Positions 23,086 through 29,866 of a stretch of 29,866 bases of DNA are shown piece after piece. A model generated the notes under the pieces. It did not search any database, was not told the DNA's origin, and saw nothing but the letters and a program-made list of their open reading frames with translations. A program made the translations under genes and the position numbers. Origin of the DNA: Nitriliruptor sp040882055 (GTDB lineage Bacteria; Actinomycetota; Nitriliruptoria; Nitriliruptorales; Nitriliruptoraceae). Positions within the stretch are counted from its first letter, which is position 1. Each line of letters begins with the position of its first letter. The DNA is taken from positions 1-29,866 of the forward strand of contig JBBECA010000042.1 of assembly GCA_040882055.1 (NCBI GenBank), read 5' to 3'.

Positions 23086-24276
23086 GTGGATATCGATCCG
23101 ATCGTCCTCATCTCGCTACCGGTGCTGTTGGTGGCGCTCCTCGGTGGGCTCGTCGCCCGAGGTCGGTCCGGCCAGAAGCCCGGCGGTCGACAGGTCGGCC
23201 AGGGCCGCGGTACGGACGTCCTCGAGCGGCCGGCGGACGGGCGGACCCCGGTCGCTCCCGACGAGGAGCTCGCGGCACCGCACGCCGACGTCGAACCGGA
23301 CACCCTGCCCGACGTCGTCGTCCCCGACACCCCCGCCGAGCTGCTCGAACCCGAGGTCCTACCGCTCGGTGAGCGCTTCAAGCGCCGCCTGTCGCGGACC
23401 CGGAACGTGCTCGGCTCGTCCGTCGCGGATCTGTTCGGCCGCGGCATCACCGACGAGGCGTGGGACGGGCTCGAGGAGGCGCTGATCACCGCCGACGTCG
23501 GCGTGACGGCCACGCTCGAGATCGTCGAGGAGCTCAAGCGCCGCAGCCGCGAGGAGGGCGTGACCACCGCGGACGGGGTGCTCGAGCTGCTCAAGCAGGA
23601 GCTGCGTGCCGCGCTCGGCACCGCCGACCGGAGCCTCGCGCGCGCCACCGACGCCGGACCGACGGTGTGGCTCGTGACCGGCGTCAACGGCACCGGCAAG
23701 ACCACCACGATCGGCAAGCTCGCCGCCGTCGAGCAGCGGGAGGGTCGGTCGGTCGTGCTCGGTGCCGCGGACACCTGGCGCGCCGCCGCGGCCGAGCAGC
23801 TCGGGGTGTGGGCGGACCGCACCGACGCCCGGCTCGTGCGCAAGGACGAGGGCGCCGACCCGGCCTCGGTCGCCTTCGAGTCCTACACGGCAGCGACGGA
23901 GGACGACGCGGACCTGCTGATCGTCGACACCGCCGGTCGGCTGCACAACAAGCGTGAGCTGATGGACGAGCTCGGCAAGGTCAAGCGCGTGCTCGAGAAG
24001 CAGGCGGGCCCGCTCGAGGAGACCCTGCTGGTCCTCGACGCGACGACGGGACAGAACGGCATCGCGCAAGCCCGAGCGTTCCTCGAGGCGGTCGAGGTGA
24101 CGGGGATCGCGTTGACCAAGCTCGATGGTTCGTCGAAGGGCGGCATCGTCGTCGCCGTCCAGCGCGAGCTCGACCTGCCGGTCAAGCTCGTCGGCCTGGG
24201 CGAGGAGATCGACGACCTCGCCCCGTTCGACCCGGACCTGTTCGTCGAGGGGCTGTTCGCCGGCGTCACCGGGTGA
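23086..24276 (+). CDS. ftsY: Signal recognition particle receptor FtsY
   Basis: A 396-aa GTPase that docks SRP-ribosome complexes at the membrane. A single N-terminal hydrophobic helix (about residues 6-25, IVLISLPVLLVALLGGLVA) anchors it, followed by a short acidic linker (about 45-85) and the NG domain. GTPase motifs are GVNGTGKTTT (199-208), DTWRAAAAEQL, DTAGRLHNK and TKLDGSSKGG, and the end GLGEEIDDLAPFDP is typical of FtsY. A membrane-anchored form with this layout is usual in Actinobacteria, in contrast with the long acidic A domain of E. coli. The GTG start at 23086 has GGAG 10 bases upstream. Ffh, its partner GTPase, lies about 4 kb downstream, in the same orientation. Confidence 0.97.
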   Translation: MDIDPIVLISLPVLLVALLGGLVARGRSGQKPGGRQVGQGRGTDVLERPADGRTPVAPDEELAAPHADVEPDTLPDVVVPDTPAELLEPEVLPLGERFKRRLSRTRNVLGSSVADLFGRGITDEAWDGLEEALITADVGVTATLEIVEELKRRSREEGVTTADGVLELLKQELRAALGTADRSLARATDAGPTVWLVTGVNGTGKTTTIGKLAAVEQREGRSVVLGAADTWRAAAAEQLGVWADRTDARLVRKDEGADPASVAFESYTAATEDDADLLIVDTAGRLHNKRELMDELGKVKRVLEKQAGPLEETLLVLDATTGQNGIAQARAFLEAVEVTGIALTKLDGSSKGGIVVAVQRELDLPVKLVGLGEEIDDLAPFDPDLFVEGLFAGVTG

Positions 24277-24305
24277 CCTGACGGCCCGGCCCGCCGGTCG
24301 CCAAG

Positions 24306-25067
24306 TCAGCGGTGACCGGCCGCGCGGAGCCCGTCGCGGCACGCACGGTGCAGCGCCCGCTCGGCTCGCAGCCGCTCGCGCAGGCCGGGAGGGCGCCGGG
24401 CGAGCGGGACCTCGTCGCGCTCGGCCGCGCGGAACCGGCCGGCGGTCACCGTCCCCCGCCAACGCCGGTGCCAGGGGGTCTCGAGGTCGGGAACGTCGGC
24501 CCCGTGCTGGAGCAGGACCGCCGGCCCGTCGTCGACCGGCAGGCGGGCGGCCCCCTCGGCGACCGACACCTGGTGCGCGGCCGCGACCCACGGTCCGCCG
24601 TCGGCCGCGATGCTGACCCCGAGCGCCTCGCCGGCGCCGAGCTCGAAGCTCGGTCCGAGCTCGGTGGTGCGGACCAGGAGCCGCGGGACGTACCACCCGT
24701 GTTCACGCCGGAGCAGCGCGCTGTCGAGCCGGCGCCGGGCCGGCGGGTGCTTGGCCAGCACCTGGTCGAGCAGCGAGGTCGCGGTGAACCGTTCGCCGGC
24801 CGGGTCCTCGACCACCTCGACGCGGGCGGCGGCCGCGACGGGAACCGCGCCACCGGTGACGGCCGGGACGGCGAGGGTCCAGGTCACCCGGCCGGCGGCG
24901 GCGATCGACCGCGCCGTCTCGAGCCGGGCGTAGGGCAGCGCCAGGGCGGGGAGGCGGTCGTCGAGCAGCGGGACGACGACCTCCGCTCGCGGCGCTCCCG
25001 CCGCGTCGACCCAGGCGACCTCGCCGAGCTGCGCGGTCCGCCACGCGGTGGTCAAGTCGGCCGTCAC
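24306..25067 (-). CDS. Protein of unknown function, possibly of a flavin split-barrel type
   Basis: A 253-aa protein I do not recognise with certainty. The N-terminal part (WRTAQLGEVAWVDAAGAPRA, then PLLDDRLPALALPY) is beta-rich and loosely recalls pyridoxamine-phosphate-oxidase-like split barrels that bind flavin or F420. The middle has PARRRLDSALLRREHGWYVP and the C-terminus LETPWHRRWRGTVTAGRF, then an Arg-rich tail. No signal peptide or membrane helix. It is the only sizeable minus-strand gene in the second half of the window. GTG at 25067 is preceded by GGAGG (25073-25077 on this strand) 5 bases away. It converges on ftsY, with 29 bases between stops, and is divergent from cstA. Codon and base use are like its neighbours. 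Confidence 0.75.
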   Translation of the reverse strand: MTADLTTAWRTAQLGEVAWVDAAGAPRAEVVVPLLDDRLPALALPYARLETARSIAAAGRVTWTLAVPAVTGGAVPVAAAARVEVVEDPAGERFTATSLLDQVLAKHPPARRRLDSALLRREHGWYVPRLLVRTTELGPSFELGAGEALGVSIAADGGPWVAAAHQVSVAEGAARLPVDDGPAVLLQHGADVPDLETPWHRRWRGTVTAGRFRAAERDEVPLARRPPGLRERLRAERALHRACRDGLRAAGHR

Positions 25068-25147
25068 GCGAGCCTCCGTCCCCGAGAGGCACGTTCGAGG
25101 CCGACCGCAGGCGGAGAAGATCCTGGCCACACGGCCCACCACGGGTC

Positions 25148-25153
25148 TAGGCT
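25148..25153 (+). promoter_or_regulatory. -10-like element for the cstA unit
   Basis: TAGGCT followed by C, 51 bases before the cstA ATG. Fits the TASSSTC pattern. No CRP-like or other operator was recognised near it. Confidence 0.4.
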
Positions 25154-25204
25154 CGCTCGTAGCGCCGGGAGGGGAGATCCGGCGCCCGGACAGGGAGCGT
25201 CAGC

Positions 25205-26983
25205 ATGCCTGCCATCATCGTGCTCGTGGTCGTCCTCGGCCTGTTCGCGCTGGGGTACCGCTTCTACGCCAGCTACCTCGCCGAACGGGTCTACGCCCTC
25301 GACGACGCGCTGCCGACCCCGGCGGTCACCATGGAGGACGGGATCGACTTCGTCCCGACCAACAAGCACGTCCTGTTCGGTCACCACTTCACCTCGGTCG
25401 CCGGTGCCGCACCCATCGTCGGGCCGGCCATCGCCGTCTTCTGGGGCTGGGTCCCCGCGTTGCTGTGGGTGGTCTTCGGCACCATCTTCGCGGCGGGCGT
25501 CCACGACTTCGGCTCGATCGTCGTCTCGGTCCGCAACCGCGCGCAGAACATCGGCACGCTGACCAGCGCCGTCATCAACCGGCGGTCGCGCACCCTGTTC
25601 CTCATCATCATCTTCTTCCTGCTGACGCTGGTGAACGCGGTGTTCGCGGTGGTCATCGGCAACCTGTTCGTCGCCAACCCCGGTGCGGTCATCCCGATCG
25701 TGCTCGAGATCCCGCTGGCGATCGCCATCGGGCAGTACATCTACCGCACCAAGACCAGCGCGCTCGTGCCCTCGCTCGTCGGCGTCGCGGTGCTGTACGC
25801 GCTGATCCTGGTCGGCAACGCCTACCCGATCGAACTCGACGGCGTGGGCGAGATGCTCGGTGTCGGGCCCCGGACGGTGTGGATCGTGGCGCTGTTCATC
25901 TACGCGTTCATCGCCTCGCGCATCCCGGTGTGGGTGCTGCTCCAGCCGCGCGACTACATCAACAGCCACCAGCTGTTCATCGCCCTCGGGGTCATCTTCC
26001 TCGGCCTGCTCGTCGGTATGGACCGCATCGTGGCGCCGGCGATCAACACCGGCCTCCCCGAGGGGACGCCGTCGTTCTTCCCGTTCCTGTTCGTCACCGT
26101 CGCGTGCGGGGCCATCTCCGGCTTCCACTCGCTGGTCGCCTCCGGGACGACCTCCAAGCAGCTGGCCAAGGACACCGACGCCAAGTACGTCGGGTACATG
26201 GGGGCGCTCGGTGAGGGGTCGCTGGCGCTCGGTGCGATCCTGGCCACGACCGCCGGCATCGCCGCCGTCGGGCTCGACTGGGGCGAGCTCTACCCGGACT
26301 TCGGCACCGCCGGCGGTGGCGCCGTCGGCAACTTCGTGTCCGGCATCGCGGGCTTCGCGGGCCACATCGGCGTCCCCGAGGACCTCGGTCGGATCTTCGC
26401 GGCGGTCGTCGTCATCTCCTTCGCGGCGACGACCATGGACACCGGCGTCCGGTTGCAGCGCTACATCATCCAGGAGATGGGGCAGCTGGTCCCCGAGGGT
26501 CGCGGAGGGGCGCTCGGCGGGTTCCGCAAGGCCACGGGCAACCTCACCACCGTCACCGCGATCGCGGCCGGCGTGCCGCTGGCGCTGGCGTTGGCGCCGA
26601 GCTCGGGTGACACCGCCGATGCCGGTTTCGCGTTCGGTCGGCTGTGGACCCTGTTCGGTACCACCAACCAGCTGACCGCCGGGCTCGCCCTCGCGGTGAT
26701 CGCGGTGTGGGTGACGCGCAGCGGCCGCAGTGCCGTCGCCCAGCTGGTCCCGTTGACGTTCCTGCTGGCGATGACGGTGTGGGCGTTGATCCTCAACCTC
26801 CGCGACTTCATCGCTGATCGTGACTGGCTGCTGGCGCCGCTCGACGCCATCATCCTGGTGCTGGCCGGCTGGTTGGTGGTCGAGGCGTTCATCGGGATCC
26901 GCAAGGCCCGGGCCGGCGGTTTCGACCCCGCCGACGACGAGGCAGCCGGTGTCGTGCGTTCGGATCGGGCCGCGCGACGGTGA
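25205..26983 (+). CDS. cstA: Carbon starvation protein CstA family transporter
   Basis: A 592-aa multi-pass membrane protein of the CstA/BtsT family, which in enterobacteria imports pyruvate (and has been linked to peptide use). Family marks are FGHHFTSVAGAAPIVGPAIA early, GVHDFGSIVVSVRNRAQ, SGFHSLVASGTTSKQLA mid-protein, FAATTMDTGVRLQRY, and LFGTTNQLTAGLAL. Over a dozen hydrophobic segments are visible. It is shorter than E. coli CstA (about 700 residues). ATG at 25205 has GGGAG (25193-25197) 7 bases upstream. Its stop overlaps the start of the CC-tail protein (GTGA), and that gene abuts the ArsA-like ATPase gene, so all three should be made together. The substrate is not determined by sequence. 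Confidence 0.94.
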   Translation: MPAIIVLVVVLGLFALGYRFYASYLAERVYALDDALPTPAVTMEDGIDFVPTNKHVLFGHHFTSVAGAAPIVGPAIAVFWGWVPALLWVVFGTIFAAGVHDFGSIVVSVRNRAQNIGTLTSAVINRRSRTLFLIIIFFLLTLVNAVFAVVIGNLFVANPGAVIPIVLEIPLAIAIGQYIYRTKTSALVPSLVGVAVLYALILVGNAYPIELDGVGEMLGVGPRTVWIVALFIYAFIASRIPVWVLLQPRDYINSHQLFIALGVIFLGLLVGMDRIVAPAINTGLPEGTPSFFPFLFVTVACGAISGFHSLVASGTTSKQLAKDTDAKYVGYMGALGEGSLALGAILATTAGIAAVGLDWGELYPDFGTAGGGAVGNFVSGIAGFAGHIGVPEDLGRIFAAVVVISFAATTMDTGVRLQRYIIQEMGQLVPEGRGGALGGFRKATGNLTTVTAIAAGVPLALALAPSSGDTADAGFAFGRLWTLFGTTNQLTAGLALAVIAVWVTRSGRSAVAQLVPLTFLLAMTVWALILNLRDFIADRDWLLAPLDAIILVLAGWLVVEAFIGIRKARAGGFDPADDEAAGVVRSDRAARR

Positions 26984-27294
26984 CCGCTGACGACGAGCAG
27001 AGCGGCGGCAGGGCTGCGGAGCGCGGTCCGGTCGCCTCCCTGCGGGCGGGCCTGCGCGCCGCCGCGGCGTTCCACGAGGCCGTGTTCGTCTCCCGGTGGC
27101 GCGGGAGCCTGCGCCGCGTCGCTCGCGAGGAGGAGGATCGCTTCCTCGCGGTGCTCCTGCTCGCCTCGTCCGGGATCGACGACCCGGCGGCGTACGAGAC
27201 CCTCGAGCTGACCCCGCACCTCATCCAGGCGTTCCACGACCTCCACCAGCGCGAGGGGATCGACCGCTTCCCCGTGCACGGGGTGTGTTGCTAG
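26980..27294 (+). CDS. Small protein ending in Cys-Cys-stop, likely CstA partner
   Basis: A 104-aa soluble protein with its only two Cys at the extreme C-terminus (FPVHGVCC). The body is helical: an Arg-rich AFHEAVFVSRWRGSLRR segment, EEEDRFLAVLLLASSG, then YETLELTPHLIQAFHDLHQR. It fits the family I recall as cory-CC-star, small proteins defined by a terminal Cys pair. E. coli CstA and BtsT are each encoded with a short protein (YbdD, YjiX) that also ends in Cys-Cys, in a family where one Cys can be selenocysteine. By analogy this is the CstA accessory protein; sequence similarity to YbdD is too low to claim homology. It overlaps cstA by 4 bases, and its TAG stop touches the GTG of the next gene. 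Confidence 0.85.
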   Translation: MTADDEQSGGRAAERGPVASLRAGLRAAAAFHEAVFVSRWRGSLRRVAREEEDRFLAVLLLASSGIDDPAAYETLELTPHLIQAFHDLHQREGIDRFPVHGVCC

Positions 27295-28260
27295 GTGGCG
27301 ACACCGACGCGTCCCATCACGCTGGTCGGTGGCAAGGGCGGCGTGGGCAAGACCACGACGGCCGCTGCCATCGCGACCGCGTCGGCGCTCGCTGGTCACC
27401 GCACGCTGTTGGTGTCGACCGACCCGGCGCACTCGACCGGCGACCTGCTGCGAGCCCGCCTCGGTGATGCGCCGACGCTGGTCGCACCGGGCCTCGATGC
27501 CATCGAGATCGATGCCGAGGCCACCGCTGCCGCCCACGTCGAACGGGTCCGCGCCGATGCCCACCGGTTGGTCGGTCCCGAGGTGCGCGACACCGTCGAC
27601 CGGCACCTCGACCTGGCGAAGCAGGGGGCGGGGACGCTCGAGTCGGCCGTGCTGGACCGGTTGGCGGAGCTGCTGGTGGACGGCGCTGACCGCTACGAGC
27701 GGGTCGTGGTCGACACCGCGCCGACCGGGCACACGCTGCGGCTGCTGGCGATGCCCGAGCTGCTGCGGGGCTGGGTCGGGGGGCTGGTCAGGCAGCGGGA
27801 GAAGGTGCGGGGCCTCGACCGGGCCGTGGCGAACATGGCGGGGGAGCCGACGCCGGACGATCCGGTCATCGGCCGGCTGCGGGCACGGGCGGACCGGCTG
27901 ACGGGGCTGCGCCGCCGGCTCACCGAGGACGCGGTGATCCACCTCGTCACGCTCGCCGAGCGGTTGCCGGTCGAGGAGACGGTCCGCGCCGAGGCGACGC
28001 TGCGGGACGCGGGGCTGACCATCGGTGCGGTCGTGGTGAACCAGGTGCTACCGGACGACGCCGAGGGGGCCTTCCTCGAAGCGCGGCGCGCGCAGCAGCG
28101 TGAGCACCTCGCCGACGTGGACCGGCGGCTCGGTCACCGCGTGATCGTGCGCGTCCCCCAGCTCCCGCACGACCTGCGCGGCCCCAACGACCTGGCGTCG
28201 ATCCGTGCGGTGCTCGTCGCCGGCGGCCTCGTGGACCCGCCCCGTCCAGCCGGAGGCTGA
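27295..28260 (+). CDS. ArsA/Get3-family ATPase without cysteines
   Basis: A 321-aa single-unit ATPase of the ArsA/Get3 (TRC40) group of the SIMIBI class. Marks are the deviant Walker A GGKGGVGKTTTAAA, the switch I motif STDPAHSTGD and the switch II motif VDTAPTGHTLRLLAMP. Relatives energise arsenite efflux (ArsA) or deliver tail-anchored membrane proteins (Get3). This protein contains no Cys, so it lacks both the arsenite-binding Cys of ArsA and the CxxC zinc clamp of Get3. There is no arsB, arsR or arsC nearby. GTG at 27295 immediately follows the stop of the CC-tail gene, with a poor ribosome site of its own, implying translational coupling. A role in assembling or energising the CstA/CC-tail system is inferred from gene order. 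Confidence 0.9.
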   Translation: MATPTRPITLVGGKGGVGKTTTAAAIATASALAGHRTLLVSTDPAHSTGDLLRARLGDAPTLVAPGLDAIEIDAEATAAAHVERVRADAHRLVGPEVRDTVDRHLDLAKQGAGTLESAVLDRLAELLVDGADRYERVVVDTAPTGHTLRLLAMPELLRGWVGGLVRQREKVRGLDRAVANMAGEPTPDDPVIGRLRARADRLTGLRRRLTEDAVIHLVTLAERLPVEETVRAEATLRDAGLTIGAVVVNQVLPDDAEGAFLEARRAQQREHLADVDRRLGHRVIVRVPQLPHDLRGPNDLASIRAVLVAGGLVDPPRPAGG

Positions 28261-28271
28261 GCGCACGCCGC

Positions 28272-28277
28272 TACCCT
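28272..28277 (+). promoter_or_regulatory. -10-like element for ffh
   Basis: TACCCT followed by C, 51 bases before the ffh GTG and 11 bases after the preceding stop. Fits the TASSSTC pattern. Confidence 0.4.
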
Positions 28278-28328
28278 CGCGGACCGCGCCCGCCCCCCTT
28301 CACGTCCGCCACCGACGAGGCTCCAACC

Positions 28329-29798
28329 GTGTTCGACACCCTCTCCACCAAGCTCGAGGCCGCCCTCGACAAGGTCCGCGGTCGCGGCCGCCTCGACGAG
28401 AAGACCGTCGATGCGACCCTCAAGGAGATCCGGCTCGCCCTGCTCGAGGCGGACGTCAACTTCAAGGTCGTCAAGGGCATCGTCGAACGCCTGCGCGAGA
28501 CCCTCGTCGGGGACGAGGTCAGCAAGGCGCTCAACCCCTCCCAGCACGTCATCAAGGCCGTCGACGCCGAACTGACCCGCACGCTCGGTGGCGAGGCGGT
28601 CCCGCTCGACCTGTCCGGCCCCTCGCCCCACGTCGTCGTCCTCGCCGGCCTCCAGGGGTCCGGGAAGACGACCGCTGCCGGCAAGCTCGCCTCGCTGCTC
28701 AAGCGCAAGGGCCACCAGGTCATGGTCGTGGCCTGCGACCTGCAGCGTCCGGCCGCGGTCCGCCAGCTCCAGGTCAACGCCGAGAAGGTCGGGGTCAAGG
28801 CGTTCGCGCCCGCCACTGAGGGTGACCCCGTCCCCGTCGCCCGCGACGGCATCAGGGCCGCCAAGGCCGAGGGCTGCGACGTCGTCATCATCGACACCGC
28901 CGGCCGTCTGCACGTCGACGAGGATCTGCTCGCCCAGGCCTCCGCGATCAAGGACGCGGCAGGCTCGACCGGCGGCACCGTGAAGACGATGTTCGTCATC
29001 GACGCGATGATCGGTCAGGAGGCCGTCAACGTCGCGCGCGCCTTCCAGACCGAGGTCGGCTTCGACGGCGTCATCCTGTCCAAGCTCGACGGTGACGCCC
29101 GGGGTGGTGCGGCGCTGTCGGTCCGCGAGGTCACCGGCACCCCGATCCTCTTCGCCTCCATCGGCGAGAAGATGGAGGACTTCGAGGCCTTCCACCCCGA
29201 CCGCATGGCGGGGCGGATCCTCGGCATGGGCGACGTGATGACGCTCATCGAGAAGGCCGAGCAGACCTACACCGAGGAGGAAGCCGCTTCCGCGGAAGCG
29301 GCGCTGATGTCGGGGGAGTTCACCCTCGAGGACTTCCTCGCCCAGATGCAGATGCTCAAGAAGATGGGGCCGCTGCAGGGCCTGCTCGGGATGCTGCCCG
29401 GCATGGGCAAGCAGCTCAAGGACGTCGAGATCGAGGACAGCCAGGTCGCCCGCATCGAGGCGATCATCCGGTCGATGACCCCGAAGGAGCGTCAGGACCC
29501 AAAGATCCTCAACGGGCGCCGTCGCAAGCGCATCGCCGCCGGGTCGGGTACGACCGTCACGGAGGTCAACCGCCTGGTCAAGCAGTTCGCCGACATCCAG
29601 AAGGTCATGAAGAGCGCCTCGAAGATGGCGGGGCTGTCGAGCGCCAAGCCGAAGGGCCCGAAGGGCAAGGCCGCGCAGGCCGCAGCGCTCCGTCAGCTCC
29701 AGTCCGGCGGCCTACCCGGGATGCCCGGTGGCGCCGGCGGCATGGGCGGCTTCCAGGGTCTGCAGCCCTCGCCCAAGAAGGGCGGCAAGAAGCGCTGA
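28329..29798 (+). CDS. ffh: Signal recognition particle protein Ffh
   Basis: A 489-aa GTPase that binds 4.5S/SRP RNA and signal peptides of nascent membrane proteins and hands them to FtsY. N domain FDTLSTKLEAALDKVRGRGRL-type start; G domain with GLQGSGKTTAAGKLA (from Gly107), DLQRPAAVRQL, DTAGRLHVDEDLL and SKLDGDARGGAALS; then GEKMEDFEAFHPDRMAGRI. The M domain is rich in Met (QMQMLKKMGPLQGLLGMLPGM) and has the RNA-binding MTPKER and GRRRKRIAAGSG region. The C-terminus is a Gly/Met/Lys tail. GTG at 28329 has GAGG 8 bases upstream. Length is slightly above the 450-residue norm because of that tail. No SRP RNA gene was recognised in the window. Confidence 0.98.
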   Translation: MFDTLSTKLEAALDKVRGRGRLDEKTVDATLKEIRLALLEADVNFKVVKGIVERLRETLVGDEVSKALNPSQHVIKAVDAELTRTLGGEAVPLDLSGPSPHVVVLAGLQGSGKTTAAGKLASLLKRKGHQVMVVACDLQRPAAVRQLQVNAEKVGVKAFAPATEGDPVPVARDGIRAAKAEGCDVVIIDTAGRLHVDEDLLAQASAIKDAAGSTGGTVKTMFVIDAMIGQEAVNVARAFQTEVGFDGVILSKLDGDARGGAALSVREVTGTPILFASIGEKMEDFEAFHPDRMAGRILGMGDVMTLIEKAEQTYTEEEAASAEAALMSGEFTLEDFLAQMQMLKKMGPLQGLLGMLPGMGKQLKDVEIEDSQVARIEAIIRSMTPKERQDPKILNGRRRKRIAAGSGTTVTEVNRLVKQFADIQKVMKSASKMAGLSSAKPKGPKGKAAQAAALRQLQSGGLPGMPGGAGGMGGFQGLQPSPKKGGKKR

Positions 29799-29823
29799 CC
29801 CCCGCGGGCACCTTCCGGCCGCT

Positions 29824-29866
29824 CGTGAAGCGACCAGGGGGTGTTGCCCCGGGTGGTCGCTTCACG
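29824..29866 (+). terminator. Terminator hairpin after ffh
   Basis: A perfect 13-bp stem (29824-29836 with 29854-29866), with an inner GGGG/CCCC pairing possible, 25 bases past the ffh stop. It ends exactly at the window edge, so any T-run cannot be seen. Confidence 0.8.

Noticed and set aside
24277..24305. A shared terminator between ftsY and the convergent gene
   Set aside because: Only short imperfect stems can be drawn; none is long enough to call.
24312..25562. A 416-codon plus-strand frame over the unknown minus-strand gene
   Set aside because: It has an Arg/Gly-rich composition and runs into cstA in a wrong frame; the minus-strand frame has the proper start, ribosome site and protein-like composition.
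27295..28260. Arsenic resistance locus
   Set aside because: The ATPase lacks the arsenite-binding Cys, and no arsB, arsC or arsR is present.
28261..28328. SRP RNA gene next to ffh
   Set aside because: The gap is only 68 bases and shows no SRP RNA tetraloop or long hairpin.
1..29866. CRISPR arrays, tRNA or rRNA genes, IS elements, attachment sites
   Set aside because: No repeat-spacer pattern, tRNA-like cloverleaf, transposase or terminal inverted repeats were seen; the only tandem repeat is the 12-base array before the Fpg-fold gene.

Overview
The window is GC-rich chromosomal DNA (roughly 70% G+C by eye, GTG/TTG starts common, short or overlapping gene junctions). It carries a housekeeping order typical of Actinobacteria: ddl, rpmB, a DAK2/FakA-like gene, recG, rsmD, coaD, a SepIVA-like gene, a YceD/DUF177 gene, rpmF, rnc, an Fpg-fold gene, an acylphosphatase gene, smc, ftsY and ffh. 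The same modules occur in mycobacteria, but here they are packed closer together and separated by other genes. I infer a deep-branching, high-GC actinobacterium (Nitriliruptoria/Euzebya/Acidimicrobiia-like). The sequence alone does not fix the taxon. No rRNA, tRNA, CRISPR array, insertion sequence or phage gene was seen.

Layout. 1-2.4 kb: a Cys/Met-metabolism PLP enzyme and D-Ala-D-Ala ligase. 2.4-3.1 kb (minus strand): a stand-alone Lrp/AsnC effector domain and rpmB. 3.2-7.1 kb: the fakA-like gene and recG, coupled by a GTGA overlap. 7.1-7.3 kb (minus): a short broken gene. 7.4-13 kb: fumarylacetoacetase, acetoacetyl-CoA synthetase and an oligopeptidase B-like peptidase. 13-14.6 kb: rsmD-coaD and the SepIVA-like gene. 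14.6-15.7 kb: a structured leader, DUF177 and rpmF, closed by a strong hairpin. 15.7-18.1 kb: rnc, an Fpg/Nei-fold protein with altered key residues, acylphosphatase and a 62-aa coiled-coil protein. 18.3-24.3 kb: smc, a membrane-anchored lytic transglycosylase and ftsY. 24.3-25.1 kb (minus): an unrecognised 253-aa protein. 25.2-28.3 kb: cstA, a small protein ending Cys-Cys-stop, and an ArsA/Get3-type ATPase, with no gap between genes. 28.3-29.9 kb: ffh and its terminator.

How the genes fit together. Most of the window serves core information and envelope functions: cell wall precursor (Ddl), wall remodelling (transglycosylase), septation (SepIVA-like), chromosome segregation (SMC), co-translational targeting (FtsY and Ffh), ribosome parts and rRNA processing (L28, L32, RsmD, RNase III, YceD), repair (RecG) and CoA synthesis (CoaD). 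Two modules are metabolic. Fumarylacetoacetase plus acetoacetyl-CoA synthetase would carry the end of tyrosine catabolism into acetoacetyl-CoA. The CstA / CC-tail protein / ArsA-like ATPase set looks like a three-part uptake system and is the best candidate here for an under-described biological unit.

Most transcription units begin downstream of a recurring TA-S-S-S-T-C element (S = G or C, with small deviations). I read it as the -10 box of the main sigma factor. No convincing -35 element accompanies it.
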